64,000 bases of DNA from JBALVT01 sp036960305 (GTDB taxonomy: Bacteria; Pseudomonadota; Gammaproteobacteria; Pseudomonadales; Halieaceae): assembly GCA_036960305.1 (NCBI GenBank), contig JBALWA010000002.1, forward strand, positions 124,001-188,000. The letters run 5' to 3'. Of this stretch, positions 9,716-18,098 are shown piece after piece. The position numbers and the translations under genes were made by a program. Below the pieces are notes generated by a model. The model searched no databases and was not told the DNA's origin. It was given only the letters and a program-made list of their open reading frames with translations. The first letter of the stretch is position 1. Every line of letters starts with the position of its first letter.

Positions 9716-10162
9716 ATGAGCAATAACGATTCGCAGTGGTGTGTATTCCTTCCCTGCTCCAAGGAGGAGATCTGGGCTATCCCCCAAAAGTGTTTGGCGG
9801 AAATCGTCACCCTGCAGGAAGTGGGAGAGGTTCCGCCCGAGGTGATCTCCTGGCGCGGGCAGGATGTGCCCGTGTTGGACATCGACGAAAAAGGCGAAGC
9901 GCATTGGCGTGACCTTAGGGGTGAGACCGGCAGAATAGCGGTCATCCTGGGGCTTAAGGGCGAGGGGTATGATTACTGGGCTGTCGCTTTACGGGGAGAC
10001 GGACTCTCGGTTCGCAATATTTCCACCGAGCAGATACTGGATCTGCCGGACGGTAAGCTCGAGAGGTCAACCGCCGCCTTCGAGTTACAGAATGTGGTCT
10101 ATCAGGTACCCGACCTGCAGGAATTGCAAAAACAGGCTGGAATGAGCTGCGCTGCTGCTTGA
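9716..10162 (+). CDS. chpC: CheW-like adaptor ChpC
   Basis: 148-residue CheW-domain protein that would link chemoreceptors to the ChpA kinase. It begins with CVFLPCSKEEIWAIPQKCLAEIV and continues with WRGQDVPVLDID, both typical of CheW-like beta-barrels. The ATG is preceded by GAGGA at suitable spacing and lies nine bases after chpA, so it is in the same operon. Position and length fit Pseudomonas ChpC. ChpB, the methylesterase usually found between chpA and chpC, is absent here. Confidence 0.85.
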   Translation: MSNNDSQWCVFLPCSKEEIWAIPQKCLAEIVTLQEVGEVPPEVISWRGQDVPVLDIDEKGEAHWRDLRGETGRIAVILGLKGEGYDYWAVALRGDGLSVRNISTEQILDLPDGKLERSTAAFELQNVVYQVPDLQELQKQAGMSCAAA

Positions 10163-10290
10163 ATCCCTAGTGACAAGTACGGTGTTAATGCCTATTCGGG
10201 GTGGGGTGGAGTCAGGATATCGACAAGCCCTCGTCCCGGCATTCTTACATTCTAATTTCCGGCCAGGAAATAATCAGATTTGGAGATACT

Positions 10291-10695
10291 GTGGATCAGT
10301 TGAAAATAGATGAACTTATAGAGCGCATAGATCACTCTCTCGGAGAGGAGTTGCCATTTTCCGCTCGACGGCTAACGCCGACGGATACCGAGGTGCTTCA
10401 GCGCGTCTTTGGTGATTTGGGCTACCAGGATTATCTGGATGATCAGGCCAATCGACAGATCATCAGAATCTACCTGACCAACGCGGTCATCCTTGGTTTT
10501 CTGCCGGAGAGGCGTATCGACGCCTACTCGAAGCAGGTGGGTACGAGAGAGGGACGGGCTGCACTGTCTCTCCACATCCTTATGAGCTCGGTAGAAGACG
10601 CCGCCAATATTCCGCTTGATCTAGAGCCAGAAAACCTCAAAAGCCTCCTTCCCGAGCCGGGATCCCCCCCAGATCTGAAGCTGATTCGCAACTAG
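10291..10695 (+). CDS. Unknown 134-residue protein downstream of chpC
   Basis: No family recognised. The reading frame is open from 10201, but a GTG at 10291 with GGAGA just upstream (10282-10286) is the more likely start, giving VDQLKIDELIERIDHSLG. The protein is acidic, probably mainly helical, and ends with a Pro-rich segment. No signal peptide or membrane helix is visible. It follows the chp genes on the same strand after about 130 bases and may be co-transcribed, so a role with the Pil-Chp pathway is possible but rests only on location. Confidence 0.6.
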   Translation: MDQLKIDELIERIDHSLGEELPFSARRLTPTDTEVLQRVFGDLGYQDYLDDQANRQIIRIYLTNAVILGFLPERRIDAYSKQVGTREGRAALSLHILMSSVEDAANIPLDLEPENLKSLLPEPGSPPDLKLIRN

Positions 10696-10780
10696 TAGCT
10701 GCACATTCAGTAAAAAATTTGGCACGAAAAGCCCGCTGTTATCTCAATTTGTTAAAAAAATAGTAAAAAAATGGCACCAA

Positions 10781-10818
10781 AACAGCCCTTTTTTTATATT
10801 TACGAAAATAATGGCTGT
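10781..10818. repeat. A/T-rich inverted repeat, possible end of the chp transcript
   Basis: ACAGCC (10782-10787 region) and GGCTGT (10813-10818) flank an A/T-rich centre, with T runs inside the loop and after the second arm. It could be a weak terminator for the chp operon, but the loop is long and the stem short. Confidence 0.25.
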
Positions 10819-10825
10819 CTTTTCG

Positions 10826-10854
10826 TTGTTTCAGTACATTCTCTGACCTATAAA
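10826..10854 (+). promoter_or_regulatory. Predicted sigma-70 promoter for the 10956 gene
   Basis: TTGTTT at 10826-10831 and TATAAA at 10849-10854 are separated by 17 bases, close to the sigma-70 consensus. Transcription would start near 10861 and leave an untranslated leader of about 95 bases before the ATG at 10956. The flanking 10730-10830 stretch is very A/T-rich. Confidence 0.5.
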
Positions 10855-10955
10855 GAGTTCTCACGCACACGAATGCAGTGAACAAATGGGTTGAGCGATC
10901 TGAAGTAAGTACAGCGCCTACCCAGGGATAACTTAAAAAAAGGTAGGGAATTATT

Positions 10956-11288
10956 ATGCTGACTATTACACCAACAGCCATGTTAGAAACAAACCCGCAG
11001 GATGAACTTGAAGTATTTGCTGTGATCGAGGGAAAGAAGGTCTTTCTTCCTGCAGACGCCAATTATGTGATGCAGGACAGGCGTGGCCTCTGGTTCTACA
11101 GCACGCGCAAGCCTCGTCCCAAAGAGGGTGACTGGACGCCAAATAAGACCAGCATCGCCTGTCGTTTAGACAGGGGCTTTGTAAGAGCGCTAAAAACTGA
11201 AACCAAGACACCCTGGTTGGAAACTTGCCAGCGTACGGTTCGGATTATTAATAAGGATGGAAATCGATGTGCAGCGGATGAGGTGTAG
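10956..11288 (+). CDS. Unknown 110-residue protein
   Basis: No family recognised. ATG at 10956 with a purine-rich GGTAGGG upstream. The protein (starting MLTITPTAMLETNPQDELEV) has a segment VFAVIEGKKVFLPADANYVM followed by RRGLWFYSTRKPRPKEGDW, compatible with a small beta-rich fold, and two cysteines. No signal peptide or membrane helix. It has its own predicted promoter (10826-10854) and an intrinsic terminator that overlaps its stop codon, so it is probably transcribed alone. Confidence 0.6.
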   Translation: MLTITPTAMLETNPQDELEVFAVIEGKKVFLPADANYVMQDRRGLWFYSTRKPRPKEGDWTPNKTSIACRLDRGFVRALKTETKTPWLETCQRTVRIINKDGNRCAADEV

Positions 11289-11311
11289 GCTTACACCCAT
11301 CCCGCTTTTTT
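11274..11311 (+). terminator. Intrinsic terminator overlapping the stop codon of the 10956 gene
   Basis: Stem arms at 11274-11287 and 11292-11305 (13 pairs with one bulged C and one A-C mismatch) around the loop GGCT, followed by six T. The TAG stop at 11286-11288 lies within the stem and loop, so the last codons form part of the terminator. Confidence 0.8.
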
Positions 11312-11328
11312 CTGTTTCTGTGTCAGGG

Positions 11329-11844
11329 CTACTCGACTATCGTGTGGCCTGGCCGGCGCGCCAATTCACACCACTGTGATACCGCTGAATCCTCGCTGGC
11401 CATAATCTCCACCAGTTCTTCCTCCAGCCTTTCATAGGCTTCTTGCCAAATACCAATGTGGGCTACTATAGAGCAGCGCTGTTGCATCGGCATGGTTTTG
11501 GGTAGGTCCAGTGGGTCGAATGTTTCGTCTTTAAAGCCTGCGCTCATGACGGCTGAAACAACCTCATCATCTTTCTTGTCTTTCAGCTCCCCCTCAAAAC
11601 GTCGCAGGGGCATGAGCAGCTTCTTTCGCTTGGGGAAGTCCGGGTCAGTGATGATGTTGTGGACCCAAACCGGAAGCTGGGCGGCAAACTCTTCTCGTCT
11701 CTGACTATGATTTATGCCAGTTGCGTCGCTGTGCGGCGCGATCCTGCGCGTCTTCAGCTCGTTGCGGCTGGTGATACCGAAGTCGTTAAATGCTGATAGG
11801 CGCGCGCCTACCAGGGCTATGTGGGAGAGTTGAAATTCTGACAT
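11329..11844 (-). CDS. Unknown 171-residue conserved-looking protein
   Basis: No family recognised with confidence. The soluble protein starts MSEFQLSHIALVGARLSAFN, contains a positively charged central section (DFPKRKKLLMPLRRFEGELKDKKDDE), and ends with a Trp/Cys-containing segment. No signal peptide or membrane helix. It is convergent with the 10956 gene and lies 46 bases downstream of the TonB-domain gene on the same strand, so the two may share a transcript. Confidence 0.6.
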   Translation of the reverse strand: MSEFQLSHIALVGARLSAFNDFGITSRNELKTRRIAPHSDATGINHSQRREEFAAQLPVWVHNIITDPDFPKRKKLLMPLRRFEGELKDKKDDEVVSAVMSAGFKDETFDPLDLPKTMPMQQRCSIVAHIGIWQEAYERLEEELVEIMASEDSAVSQWCELARRPGHTIVE

Positions 11845-11890
11845 GTTTCAGATCCGGTTGTTAACGTTGTTTGACCAGTACTTTGACTGC

Positions 11891-13159
11891 TTACTGGAGA
11901 ATAAAGTTTACTGGCACGGGGATGACCACGTGGTCGCCACTGCCATATTCAGCAATAGCCACTGGATCGATTGACCCAAGCGACGTGCCTTTGAGGGCCT
12001 TTTCCGCGGCGGATACAGCTGCGCCGTCCAGAATAGTGTGGCCAGAAGATGTCGCTACGGCGACTTCGACCAGGCTGCCATCCGCTTGCAGGGTGATATC
12101 CAGCTCTAATGCGCCCTGAAGCGAGCGACGAACGGCGCGGCGTGGATATTGAATTTTGGAGTACACCAGTTTCATCACTGCGGTATTAAAGCCGGCCAAG
12201 CGGTGAGAATATTCGGTGACATCCAGGGCGCGAATGTCAGCGGAGTCAACAACCTCTTCCACAATGCTTTTTTGGGTCGGTTGTTGAGCGGGCTCGGTAG
12301 TCAGTACTGCCACCTGCTCCGCAACGGGCTCTATAGTTTCCTTGCTGGCCTCGTCCACAGGTTTCGGAGTAGGCTCTGCCGCCGCGGCCACTGCGGCCGG
12401 GCTCGCTGTGGCTGATTTGTCTGGTATGGCAGCGCTCGGGGCTGTCTTGGTGGCGGCGGGTATCACGGCGACCGCAACGGCTGCGGCCGGTGCGGCCCTG
12501 CTGGGCTCCAGGCCGGCATCGGTGGCCTCGGTGGGCTCTATCCAGCCGGTGATCATGGCCAAGCGTTCATCTGATGGGATATGTGCGCTATAGGCTGACA
12601 TCATGGAATCGTCAATACTGGTACCCATAATGCTACTTCGAAATGAGGTTGAGGGCCCGCTCTCACCTACCCAACCCAAAAACAGGTAGTCAAATATTCC
12701 GTCGTCCTCTCGGCGCACCAGTTCTACACCATTAAGGGATGCCGTAATTTGCTTGCTTTCTTCGTGTGCGATCTCCAGTGAATCGCCCGAATAGAGGCTG
12801 CCTTGCACTGCAGAGAGTAATTGGTCTGCAAATTCAATTGTCGCGGCGCTGGGCGGGCCTTGGTTGGCAACCTCGCTCTGGAGAAGCATATTCCCCAGTA
12901 GGCTTCGGATACTGGTGCGCCGGGCTACAACCCGATACTCCATTACTTTTGCCGAGGAGATCATAGTCAAATTATCCGGCGCGGCGGTGTCTTTATCCAG
13001 GTGAATGGCACCAAGATAAATATTCCGTCCGGTTTCCTGATGCATAGCCAGGCCCAGCATCCGGAAATCGGCGCCAACGGCTGATGCATTGTTTACAAAT
13101 GCGAGGGCAGAGTAACCAACGCTCACTGTTAGCAGGCAACGGACAATTGTTTTTTTCAT
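11891..13159 (-). CDS. Secreted chalcone-isomerase-like domain fused to a TonB C-terminal domain
   Basis: About 422 residues from the ATG at 13159, chosen because MKKTIVRCLLTVSVGYSALAF is a good signal peptide; the frame stays open to 13228. After export comes a domain of the bacterial chalcone-isomerase-like type (KVMEYRVVARR, a middle SGDSLEI, ASLNGVEL, then the FDYLFLGWVGESGPS end). A long Ala/Pro/Thr-rich periplasmic linker follows, then a TonB C-terminal domain (YPRRAVRRSLQGALELDITLQADGSL). Ordinary TonB proteins have an N-terminal membrane anchor touching ExbB/ExbD; here a signal peptide and a globular domain take that place, so it may not energise transporters. It may instead be a periplasmic scaffold. 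Domain names are from recognition only. Confidence 0.75.
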   Translation of the reverse strand: MKKTIVRCLLTVSVGYSALAFVNNASAVGADFRMLGLAMHQETGRNIYLGAIHLDKDTAAPDNLTMISSAKVMEYRVVARRTSIRSLLGNMLLQSEVANQGPPSAATIEFADQLLSAVQGSLYSGDSLEIAHEESKQITASLNGVELVRREDDGIFDYLFLGWVGESGPSTSFRSSIMGTSIDDSMMSAYSAHIPSDERLAMITGWIEPTEATDAGLEPSRAAPAAAVAVAVIPAATKTAPSAAIPDKSATASPAAVAAAAEPTPKPVDEASKETIEPVAEQVAVLTTEPAQQPTQKSIVEEVVDSADIRALDVTEYSHRLAGFNTAVMKLVYSKIQYPRRAVRRSLQGALELDITLQADGSLVEVAVATSSGHTILDGAAVSAAEKALKGTSLGSIDPVAIAEYGSGDHVVIPVPVNFILQ

Positions 13160-13319
13160 AGCGACCACACTGTTGTTTCGGGTTTTCGAAGTGATAGCTT
13201 TGCAAAGAGCAAGTACTTTCAGCAACAAAAAACCGGAGAAAAGTCCAGATAGTCGGGGTGGCTTCGATTTTCATCCAGGCAGCTGCGGTTAACCGCCTTC
13301 GTTTTTGATGGCAGTGTTA

Positions 13320-13331
13320 GTGAGCGCTCAC
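13320..13331. promoter_or_regulatory. Perfect 12-bp palindrome resembling a LacI-family operator
   Basis: GTGAGCGCTCAC, followed by AATC, is identical to the core of the ideal symmetric lac operator. It lies about 160 bases upstream of the TonB-domain gene start. No LacI-family regulator is encoded in the window. Confidence 0.4.
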
Positions 13332-13422
13332 AATCTTCGGGGGCTAGGTAATAGAAGGTGGGGAGTTTCTGGAAGCGCCGGTTTCCGGTCCAGAGTAAGG
13401 GTGGCTTTTTACAACTACCGGC

Positions 13423-13989
13423 TTAGTTGAGGTTTTTAGTAAGAATAGCCAGGCTCGCTGCTGCCAGATTGACATAAACCGGTATTTCCGACGGCCGTTC
13501 CACGCCGGGCGTGTCACTTTGCAATACGGACAATGTCTGTTCGCCCTTACCTGATTGAACCAACATGGGTTTACAACCAAACGCCCTGGCAGCCTGGAGG
13601 TCTTTCAGGCTGTCGCCTATGAAAATGGCCCCCTTTGCCGGCAGCCCCAGTTCCCGTTCAATGGACGCCAGTAGACCGGTGCGGGGTTTCCTGCAGTCAC
13701 ACCCGGCGTCCGGCAGGTGCGGACAGTAGAATATGCCGTCAATCTTCCCGCCGTGCTCCTCTACCAGGGAACAGAGTTTACTGTGAATTGATTCCAGGTC
13801 ATCGAGATCAAAATACCCCCTGCCCAGCCCGGATTGGTTTGTGGCAATAGCGATTCTAAAGCCAGCCCGGGAAAGCTCAGCGATGGCCTCTATGCTGCCG
13901 GCAATGGGCCGCCAGTCTTCCAGCTTGCGTATGTAATTGTCCGAATCCTCGTTGATAACTCCATCGCGGTCCAGAATCAGAAGCGGCAT
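13423..13989 (-). CDS. gmhB: D-glycero-beta-D-manno-heptose 1,7-bisphosphate 7-phosphatase GmhB
   Basis: HAD-superfamily phosphatase that removes the 7-phosphate of heptose bisphosphate during ADP-heptose synthesis for the lipopolysaccharide inner core. The 188-residue protein begins with the catalytic motif DRDGVIN (Asp7, Asp9) and has the motif II region IATNQSG. The zinc site characteristic of GmhB is Cys89, His91, Cys97 and Cys99, and motif III and IV residues GDSLKDLQAA follow. The gene is 11 bases downstream of glyS, the order also seen in Pseudomonas. Co-transcription with glyQ-glyS is likely. Confidence 0.92.
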   Translation of the reverse strand: MPLLILDRDGVINEDSDNYIRKLEDWRPIAGSIEAIAELSRAGFRIAIATNQSGLGRGYFDLDDLESIHSKLCSLVEEHGGKIDGIFYCPHLPDAGCDCRKPRTGLLASIERELGLPAKGAIFIGDSLKDLQAARAFGCKPMLVQSGKGEQTLSVLQSDTPGVERPSEIPVYVNLAAASLAILTKNLN

Positions 13990-14000
13990 GCTGTGAGCCC

Positions 14001-16079
14001 CTACTTTCCCACGACCAATTGCGAGATATCTGCCACCTGTGTGAAAAGGTCGCGCAGTGTCTCGAGCAAATTAAGCCTGTTGTTGCGCAGTGCCTCGTCT
14101 TCTGCATTGACCATTACGTCATCGAAGAACGCATCAACAGGCTCGCGTAGTGCGGCCAATGTCGCGAGAGCCTCAGTGTAGGTTCCCTGCTCTACCAGAG
14201 CGTCACTCAATGCCCTCACTTGCCCCAGCTGCTTGTATAAGGCCTCTTCCTGTGGATCAACAAGTAAGTCAGTGCTTACACCTGAGAACACGTGGTCGGA
14301 TGGCAGTTTGGCCAGAATATTGGAGACCCGTTTATTGGCCGCCGCCAGGGCCGCCGCTTCAGGCAGTCGGGTGAAGGCATTGACAGCATGAACGCGCTGT
14401 TGGAAGTCCAGTGGCTGGGATACACCCTTGCTGCTAACAGACTTAAAAACCTCTGCTGAAATACCCTCATCTTCGTACCAGGCGCGGAAGCGCTCTATTA
14501 TGTAGGCGAATACCTGATCCATACTGTCAACAGCGATGACGCCATCGGGATATTGAGCCTCGGCCAGCGCAAGGCATTCCCTCAGATCCAGGTCCAGCTC
14601 CCTGCCAACGATAATACGTAGGACGGCGAGTGAAGCTCGTCGCAGTGCAAAGGGATCTTTGGAGCCGGTTGGGGCCTGATTTATGCCAAAAATGCCGCAA
14701 AGGGTATCCAGTCGGTCCGCCAATGCCAGGACACAGGCTGTCTTTGTCTGCGGCAGTTGATCGCCCGAGTACTTCGGCCAATATTGCTGTGTCAGCGCAG
14801 TTGCTACTTCAGGATCCTCGCCATCGTGCTGGGCGTAGTAGGAGCCTGCAATACCCTGCATGTCAGAGAACTCCAGTACCATATCGCTGAGGAGGTCTGT
14901 TTTGGACAGTAGGGCGGCCCGCTCAGCCAACTCCACCGGGGCGCCAATTTTTGCCGCCAGTGCGCCTGCTAGTCTCTCGACCCTTTGGGTTTTATCGAAA
15001 AGCGTTCCCAATTTCTGCTGAAAGACAATCGATTTGAGCTTTTCCACCCGTTCCGCCAAAGGCGTCTGCTTGTCGGTCTCAAAAAAGAATGCTGCGTCAC
15101 TTAAACGGGGTCTTATTACGCGCTCGTTACCCTTAATGACCTGGCTGGGGTCGGTGCTTTCGATATTACTGACCGTGATAAAGTTTGGTTTCAGCGTGCC
15201 CTTGTCGTCTACCAGGTGGAAGTACTTCTGGTGCTCTTTCATAGAAAGTATCAGGGCTTCGGCAGGTACTTCCAGGAAACGCTCTTCGAAGGATCCGGCT
15301 AACGCGACAGGCCACTCTACCAGGCCGGTGACTTCATCGAGTAGATCCTGATCGATGACGGCGGTGGCATTCAGGTCTTTCGCGGCCCTCTCTACCTGCT
15401 CCCGAATGATAGATTGACGCTGATCAAAGGACGCTATCACCCTGGCTGACTTCAGTGTGGCTTCGTATTCCTCGGGATGGGACAGTGTGAGCGGCCCCGA
15501 GCTATGAAAGCGGTGGCCCTGAGTGACCGCAGCTGTGGTTTGGCCCAAAATGGTGCCGAAATCACTTTTTTGTCCTAACATAGCGACAACCCATTGCACC
15601 GGGCGTACAAATTCGATGCGATTTGCACCCCAGCGCATACGCTTTGGAATGGGGAGCTGCTGGATGCTCTCATTGATAATATCTGCCAGGCACTTCTCGG
15701 TTACCGCGCCCGGTACGCTGCTGCGTACACCCAGCCGCACACCCTTGGTGGTTTCGATCGCCTGTAAATCTCCGGGCTCAACCCCCTGTTTTTTTGCAAA
15801 CCCCGCTGCAGCAGGGGTCCAGTTGCCATCGGCGTCGCGTGCTCTGTCGGCCGGGGGCCCCAGTGCTTCAACCTGTTTGTCGGCCGCTTCTAGCTGGACG
15901 TCCGAAATCAGTACAGCCAGCCTGCGCGGAGATGCGAACCATTGAACCTCCCCGAAACTCAGCTCGCGTTGTTCCAGCCCAACCAGAACGCCATCCCGAA
16001 AAGAAAGGCCTAGAGTCTTTAGGGCTTTTGGTGGCAGCTCTTCGGTGCCAATTTCCACCAGCAGGGTTTCGGTATTCAT
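14001..16079 (-). CDS. glyS: Glycyl-tRNA synthetase beta subunit
   Basis: Beta subunit of the alpha2-beta2 bacterial glycyl-tRNA synthetase; it binds tRNA-Gly and completes the aminoacylation machinery. The 692-residue length is normal. It starts MNTETLLVEIGTEELPPKAL, the conserved beta-subunit opening, contains the GWFASPRRLAV-like segment (VQWFASPRRLAVLI) and the HD-like region MQGIAGSYYAQHDGED, and ends with a helical anticodon-binding-type domain. It lies three bases downstream of glyQ, so the two subunits are produced from one transcript. Confidence 0.97.
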   Translation of the reverse strand: MNTETLLVEIGTEELPPKALKTLGLSFRDGVLVGLEQRELSFGEVQWFASPRRLAVLISDVQLEAADKQVEALGPPADRARDADGNWTPAAAGFAKKQGVEPGDLQAIETTKGVRLGVRSSVPGAVTEKCLADIINESIQQLPIPKRMRWGANRIEFVRPVQWVVAMLGQKSDFGTILGQTTAAVTQGHRFHSSGPLTLSHPEEYEATLKSARVIASFDQRQSIIREQVERAAKDLNATAVIDQDLLDEVTGLVEWPVALAGSFEERFLEVPAEALILSMKEHQKYFHLVDDKGTLKPNFITVSNIESTDPSQVIKGNERVIRPRLSDAAFFFETDKQTPLAERVEKLKSIVFQQKLGTLFDKTQRVERLAGALAAKIGAPVELAERAALLSKTDLLSDMVLEFSDMQGIAGSYYAQHDGEDPEVATALTQQYWPKYSGDQLPQTKTACVLALADRLDTLCGIFGINQAPTGSKDPFALRRASLAVLRIIVGRELDLDLRECLALAEAQYPDGVIAVDSMDQVFAYIIERFRAWYEDEGISAEVFKSVSSKGVSQPLDFQQRVHAVNAFTRLPEAAALAAANKRVSNILAKLPSDHVFSGVSTDLLVDPQEEALYKQLGQVRALSDALVEQGTYTEALATLAALREPVDAFFDDVMVNAEDEALRNNRLNLLETLRDLFTQVADISQLVVGK

Positions 16080-16082
16080 ATT

Positions 16083-17036
16083 CTACTTCTCCTGCTTTTG
16101 AATTTTTTCGAGCGCTGCCTGCCTCAGGTCATCGCTGGCCAGGGGAAATCCCAGCCCGGCACGGGTATTGAAATAGGCTTCAGCTACCGCTCTGGAGAGC
16201 GCGCGTACACGCAAAATAAACCGCTGCCGCTCGGTAACGGAAATCGCGTGCCTGGCGTCCAGCAGGTTAAAGGTATGAGAGGCCTTCATTACCATTTCAT
16301 ATGACGGCAGTGCTAGTTCTTTTTCGATCAGGCGCATGGCTTCGCGCTCGTAGTGATCAAAGCTGGAGAACAGCTGTTCAGTGTCAGCTTCTTCGAAGTT
16401 GTAGCGTGACATTTCTACTTCATTTTGGTGAAAAACATCACCGTAGGTAACATTTCCCTCAGGGCCTCGCGCCCAGATCAGGTCGTAAATACTGTCCACC
16501 CCCTGAAGGTACATGGCGATACGCTCCAGGCCATAGGTGATTTCTCCTGTTACAGGGAAGCACTCCAGTCCCCCGACTTGTTGGAAGTAGGTAAATTGGG
16601 TGACTTCCATACCATTGAGCCAAACTTCCCAGCCCAGGCCCCAGGCGCCCAGGGTGGGAGACTCCCAATTATCTTCAACGAAACGGACGTCGTGTACTGC
16701 GGTATCGACGCCCAGGGCGTTGAGGGAATCGAGATACAATTGCTGAATATCGATAGGTGAAGGTTTCATCACAACTTGAAACTGGTAGTAATGCTGCAGG
16801 CGATTGGGGTTCTCACCGTAGCGACCGTCGGTGGGGCGGCGGCAGGGCTGAACATAGGCCGCGTTCCAGGTTTCAGGGCCCACGGCACGGAGAAATGTTG
16901 CCGGGTGAAAGGTACCCGCGCCTACTTCCAAATCCAACGGCTGCAATACCACACAACCCCTATCGGCCCAAAATTGCTGGAGCTTCATGATAAGCTCTTG
17001 AAATGTAAGTATTTCTTGTTTGGCTTGAGACACCAT
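16083..17036 (-). CDS. glyQ: Glycyl-tRNA synthetase alpha subunit
   Basis: Class II aminoacyl-tRNA synthetase catalytic subunit that forms glycyl-adenylate. The 317-residue protein carries the GlyQ hallmark segments FWADRGCVVLQPLDLEVGAGTFHPATFLRA, WNAAYVQPCRRPTDGRYGENPNRLQHYYQFQVV and LEVFPVTGEITYGLER-type motif 3 (LECFPVTGEITYGLERIAMYLQG). It heads the glyQ-glyS-gmhB operon and is divergent from the acyltransferase gene, with about 110 bases between the starts. Confidence 0.97.
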   Translation of the reverse strand: MVSQAKQEILTFQELIMKLQQFWADRGCVVLQPLDLEVGAGTFHPATFLRAVGPETWNAAYVQPCRRPTDGRYGENPNRLQHYYQFQVVMKPSPIDIQQLYLDSLNALGVDTAVHDVRFVEDNWESPTLGAWGLGWEVWLNGMEVTQFTYFQQVGGLECFPVTGEITYGLERIAMYLQGVDSIYDLIWARGPEGNVTYGDVFHQNEVEMSRYNFEEADTEQLFSSFDHYEREAMRLIEKELALPSYEMVMKASHTFNLLDARHAISVTERQRFILRVRALSRAVAEAYFNTRAGLGFPLASDDLRQAALEKIQKQEK

Positions 17037-17146
17037 TCCACCCGTCTACTGATTGCAAAAAGTCGGCTATTATACAGGCTCTTTTGTCGGCATAATACGC
17101 GCATTCGCCCAGACTCCCTCGAAAGTGGAATTCGACCAATTTGCCC

Positions 17147-18040
17147 ATGAAGAACATTCAATTAGTACTGATAAAGGGCCTGCTGCAGTTCAGCGCCCTA
17201 CTGCCATTGTCCTGGGCCCGAGGACTGGGAAGGCTGATGGCAAAGCTGTACTGGCCCTTTGGTGCGCGCAGCCGTAAGGTTACCGAGATCAATCTGGCGC
17301 TGGCTTTCCCCGATATGCCACAAACAGAGCAGCGCAAGCTAGCGAAAGCGAGTATTGCCGCGACTGCAGAGCTTTTTACTGAAATGGGACATATCTGGCT
17401 GAAACCCTGGAGCCATGTACAGAGCCTGATTTTGGAAACCCACGGGACCGACCCTGTTCTGGCGGCACTGGCCGGTGGCCGGGGGGTGATATTGTTGGCG
17501 CCGCACATGGGCAATTGGGAGGTGGTGGGTTTGCATGCCGCGACTCTGGGCAGTGTGGTTTCCCTTTACCAGCCACCGAAAATTGAAGGCCTGGGGCCTA
17601 TTATCGAACAGGCACGTCAGGCCAGTGGTGCAACCCTGGTGCCGACGGACAGCCGCGGCCTCGCCAAGTTGCTTCGCAGTGTGAAAAACGGTGGGCTTTC
17701 GGGCATCCTACCTGATCAGGTGCCGGCAGACCTGAGCTCTGGTGAAAATAGCCTGTTCATCGGCGTGCCCTGTTTTACCGGCACTTTAGCCAGCAATATG
17801 ATCCGACGCACCGGTGCGCTGGCGGTTTTTGTTTACGCCAAACGGGTGCCCGGTGGGTTTGAGGTCCGGTATGAGTTGGCTGAAGATGACATTTATGACA
17901 AGGATACCGCCGTCTCCCTGGCCGCAATGAACCGCGGTGTGGAACAATGTATTCGCTCCTGTGTCGAACAATACCAGTGGGAGTACAAGCGCTTTCGGGT
18001 AAGACCCCGGATTGGCAAGGGCGTCTACGACAAAATGTAA
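17147..18040 (+). CDS. LpxL/HtrB-family lipid A late acyltransferase
   Basis: Inner-membrane acyltransferase that transfers a secondary acyl chain from acyl-ACP to lipid A. The 297-residue protein, counted from the ATG at 17147 (a TTG six bases upstream is also in frame), has an N-terminal hydrophobic anchor and the family catalytic motif HMGNWE with His120 and Glu125 (HX4E). The later segments GILPDQVPA and FIGVPCFTGTLASNMIRR are typical. The family includes LpxL, LpxM and LpxP; sequence alone does not show which chain it adds. The same neighbour beside glyQ occurs in Pseudomonas. Confidence 0.9.
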   Translation: MKNIQLVLIKGLLQFSALLPLSWARGLGRLMAKLYWPFGARSRKVTEINLALAFPDMPQTEQRKLAKASIAATAELFTEMGHIWLKPWSHVQSLILETHGTDPVLAALAGGRGVILLAPHMGNWEVVGLHAATLGSVVSLYQPPKIEGLGPIIEQARQASGATLVPTDSRGLAKLLRSVKNGGLSGILPDQVPADLSSGENSLFIGVPCFTGTLASNMIRRTGALAVFVYAKRVPGGFEVRYELAEDDIYDKDTAVSLAAMNRGVEQCIRSCVEQYQWEYKRFRVRPRIGKGVYDKM

Positions 18041-18098
18041 GTGCGTTTGGCCGCTTTGCGACCCGCTGCACTGAAGTGTTTAAATCAAAAGGAACAAC

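Noticed and set aside
10720..10740. TGGCACG as a sigma-54 -24 element
   Set aside because: No GC at the required distance for the -12 element.
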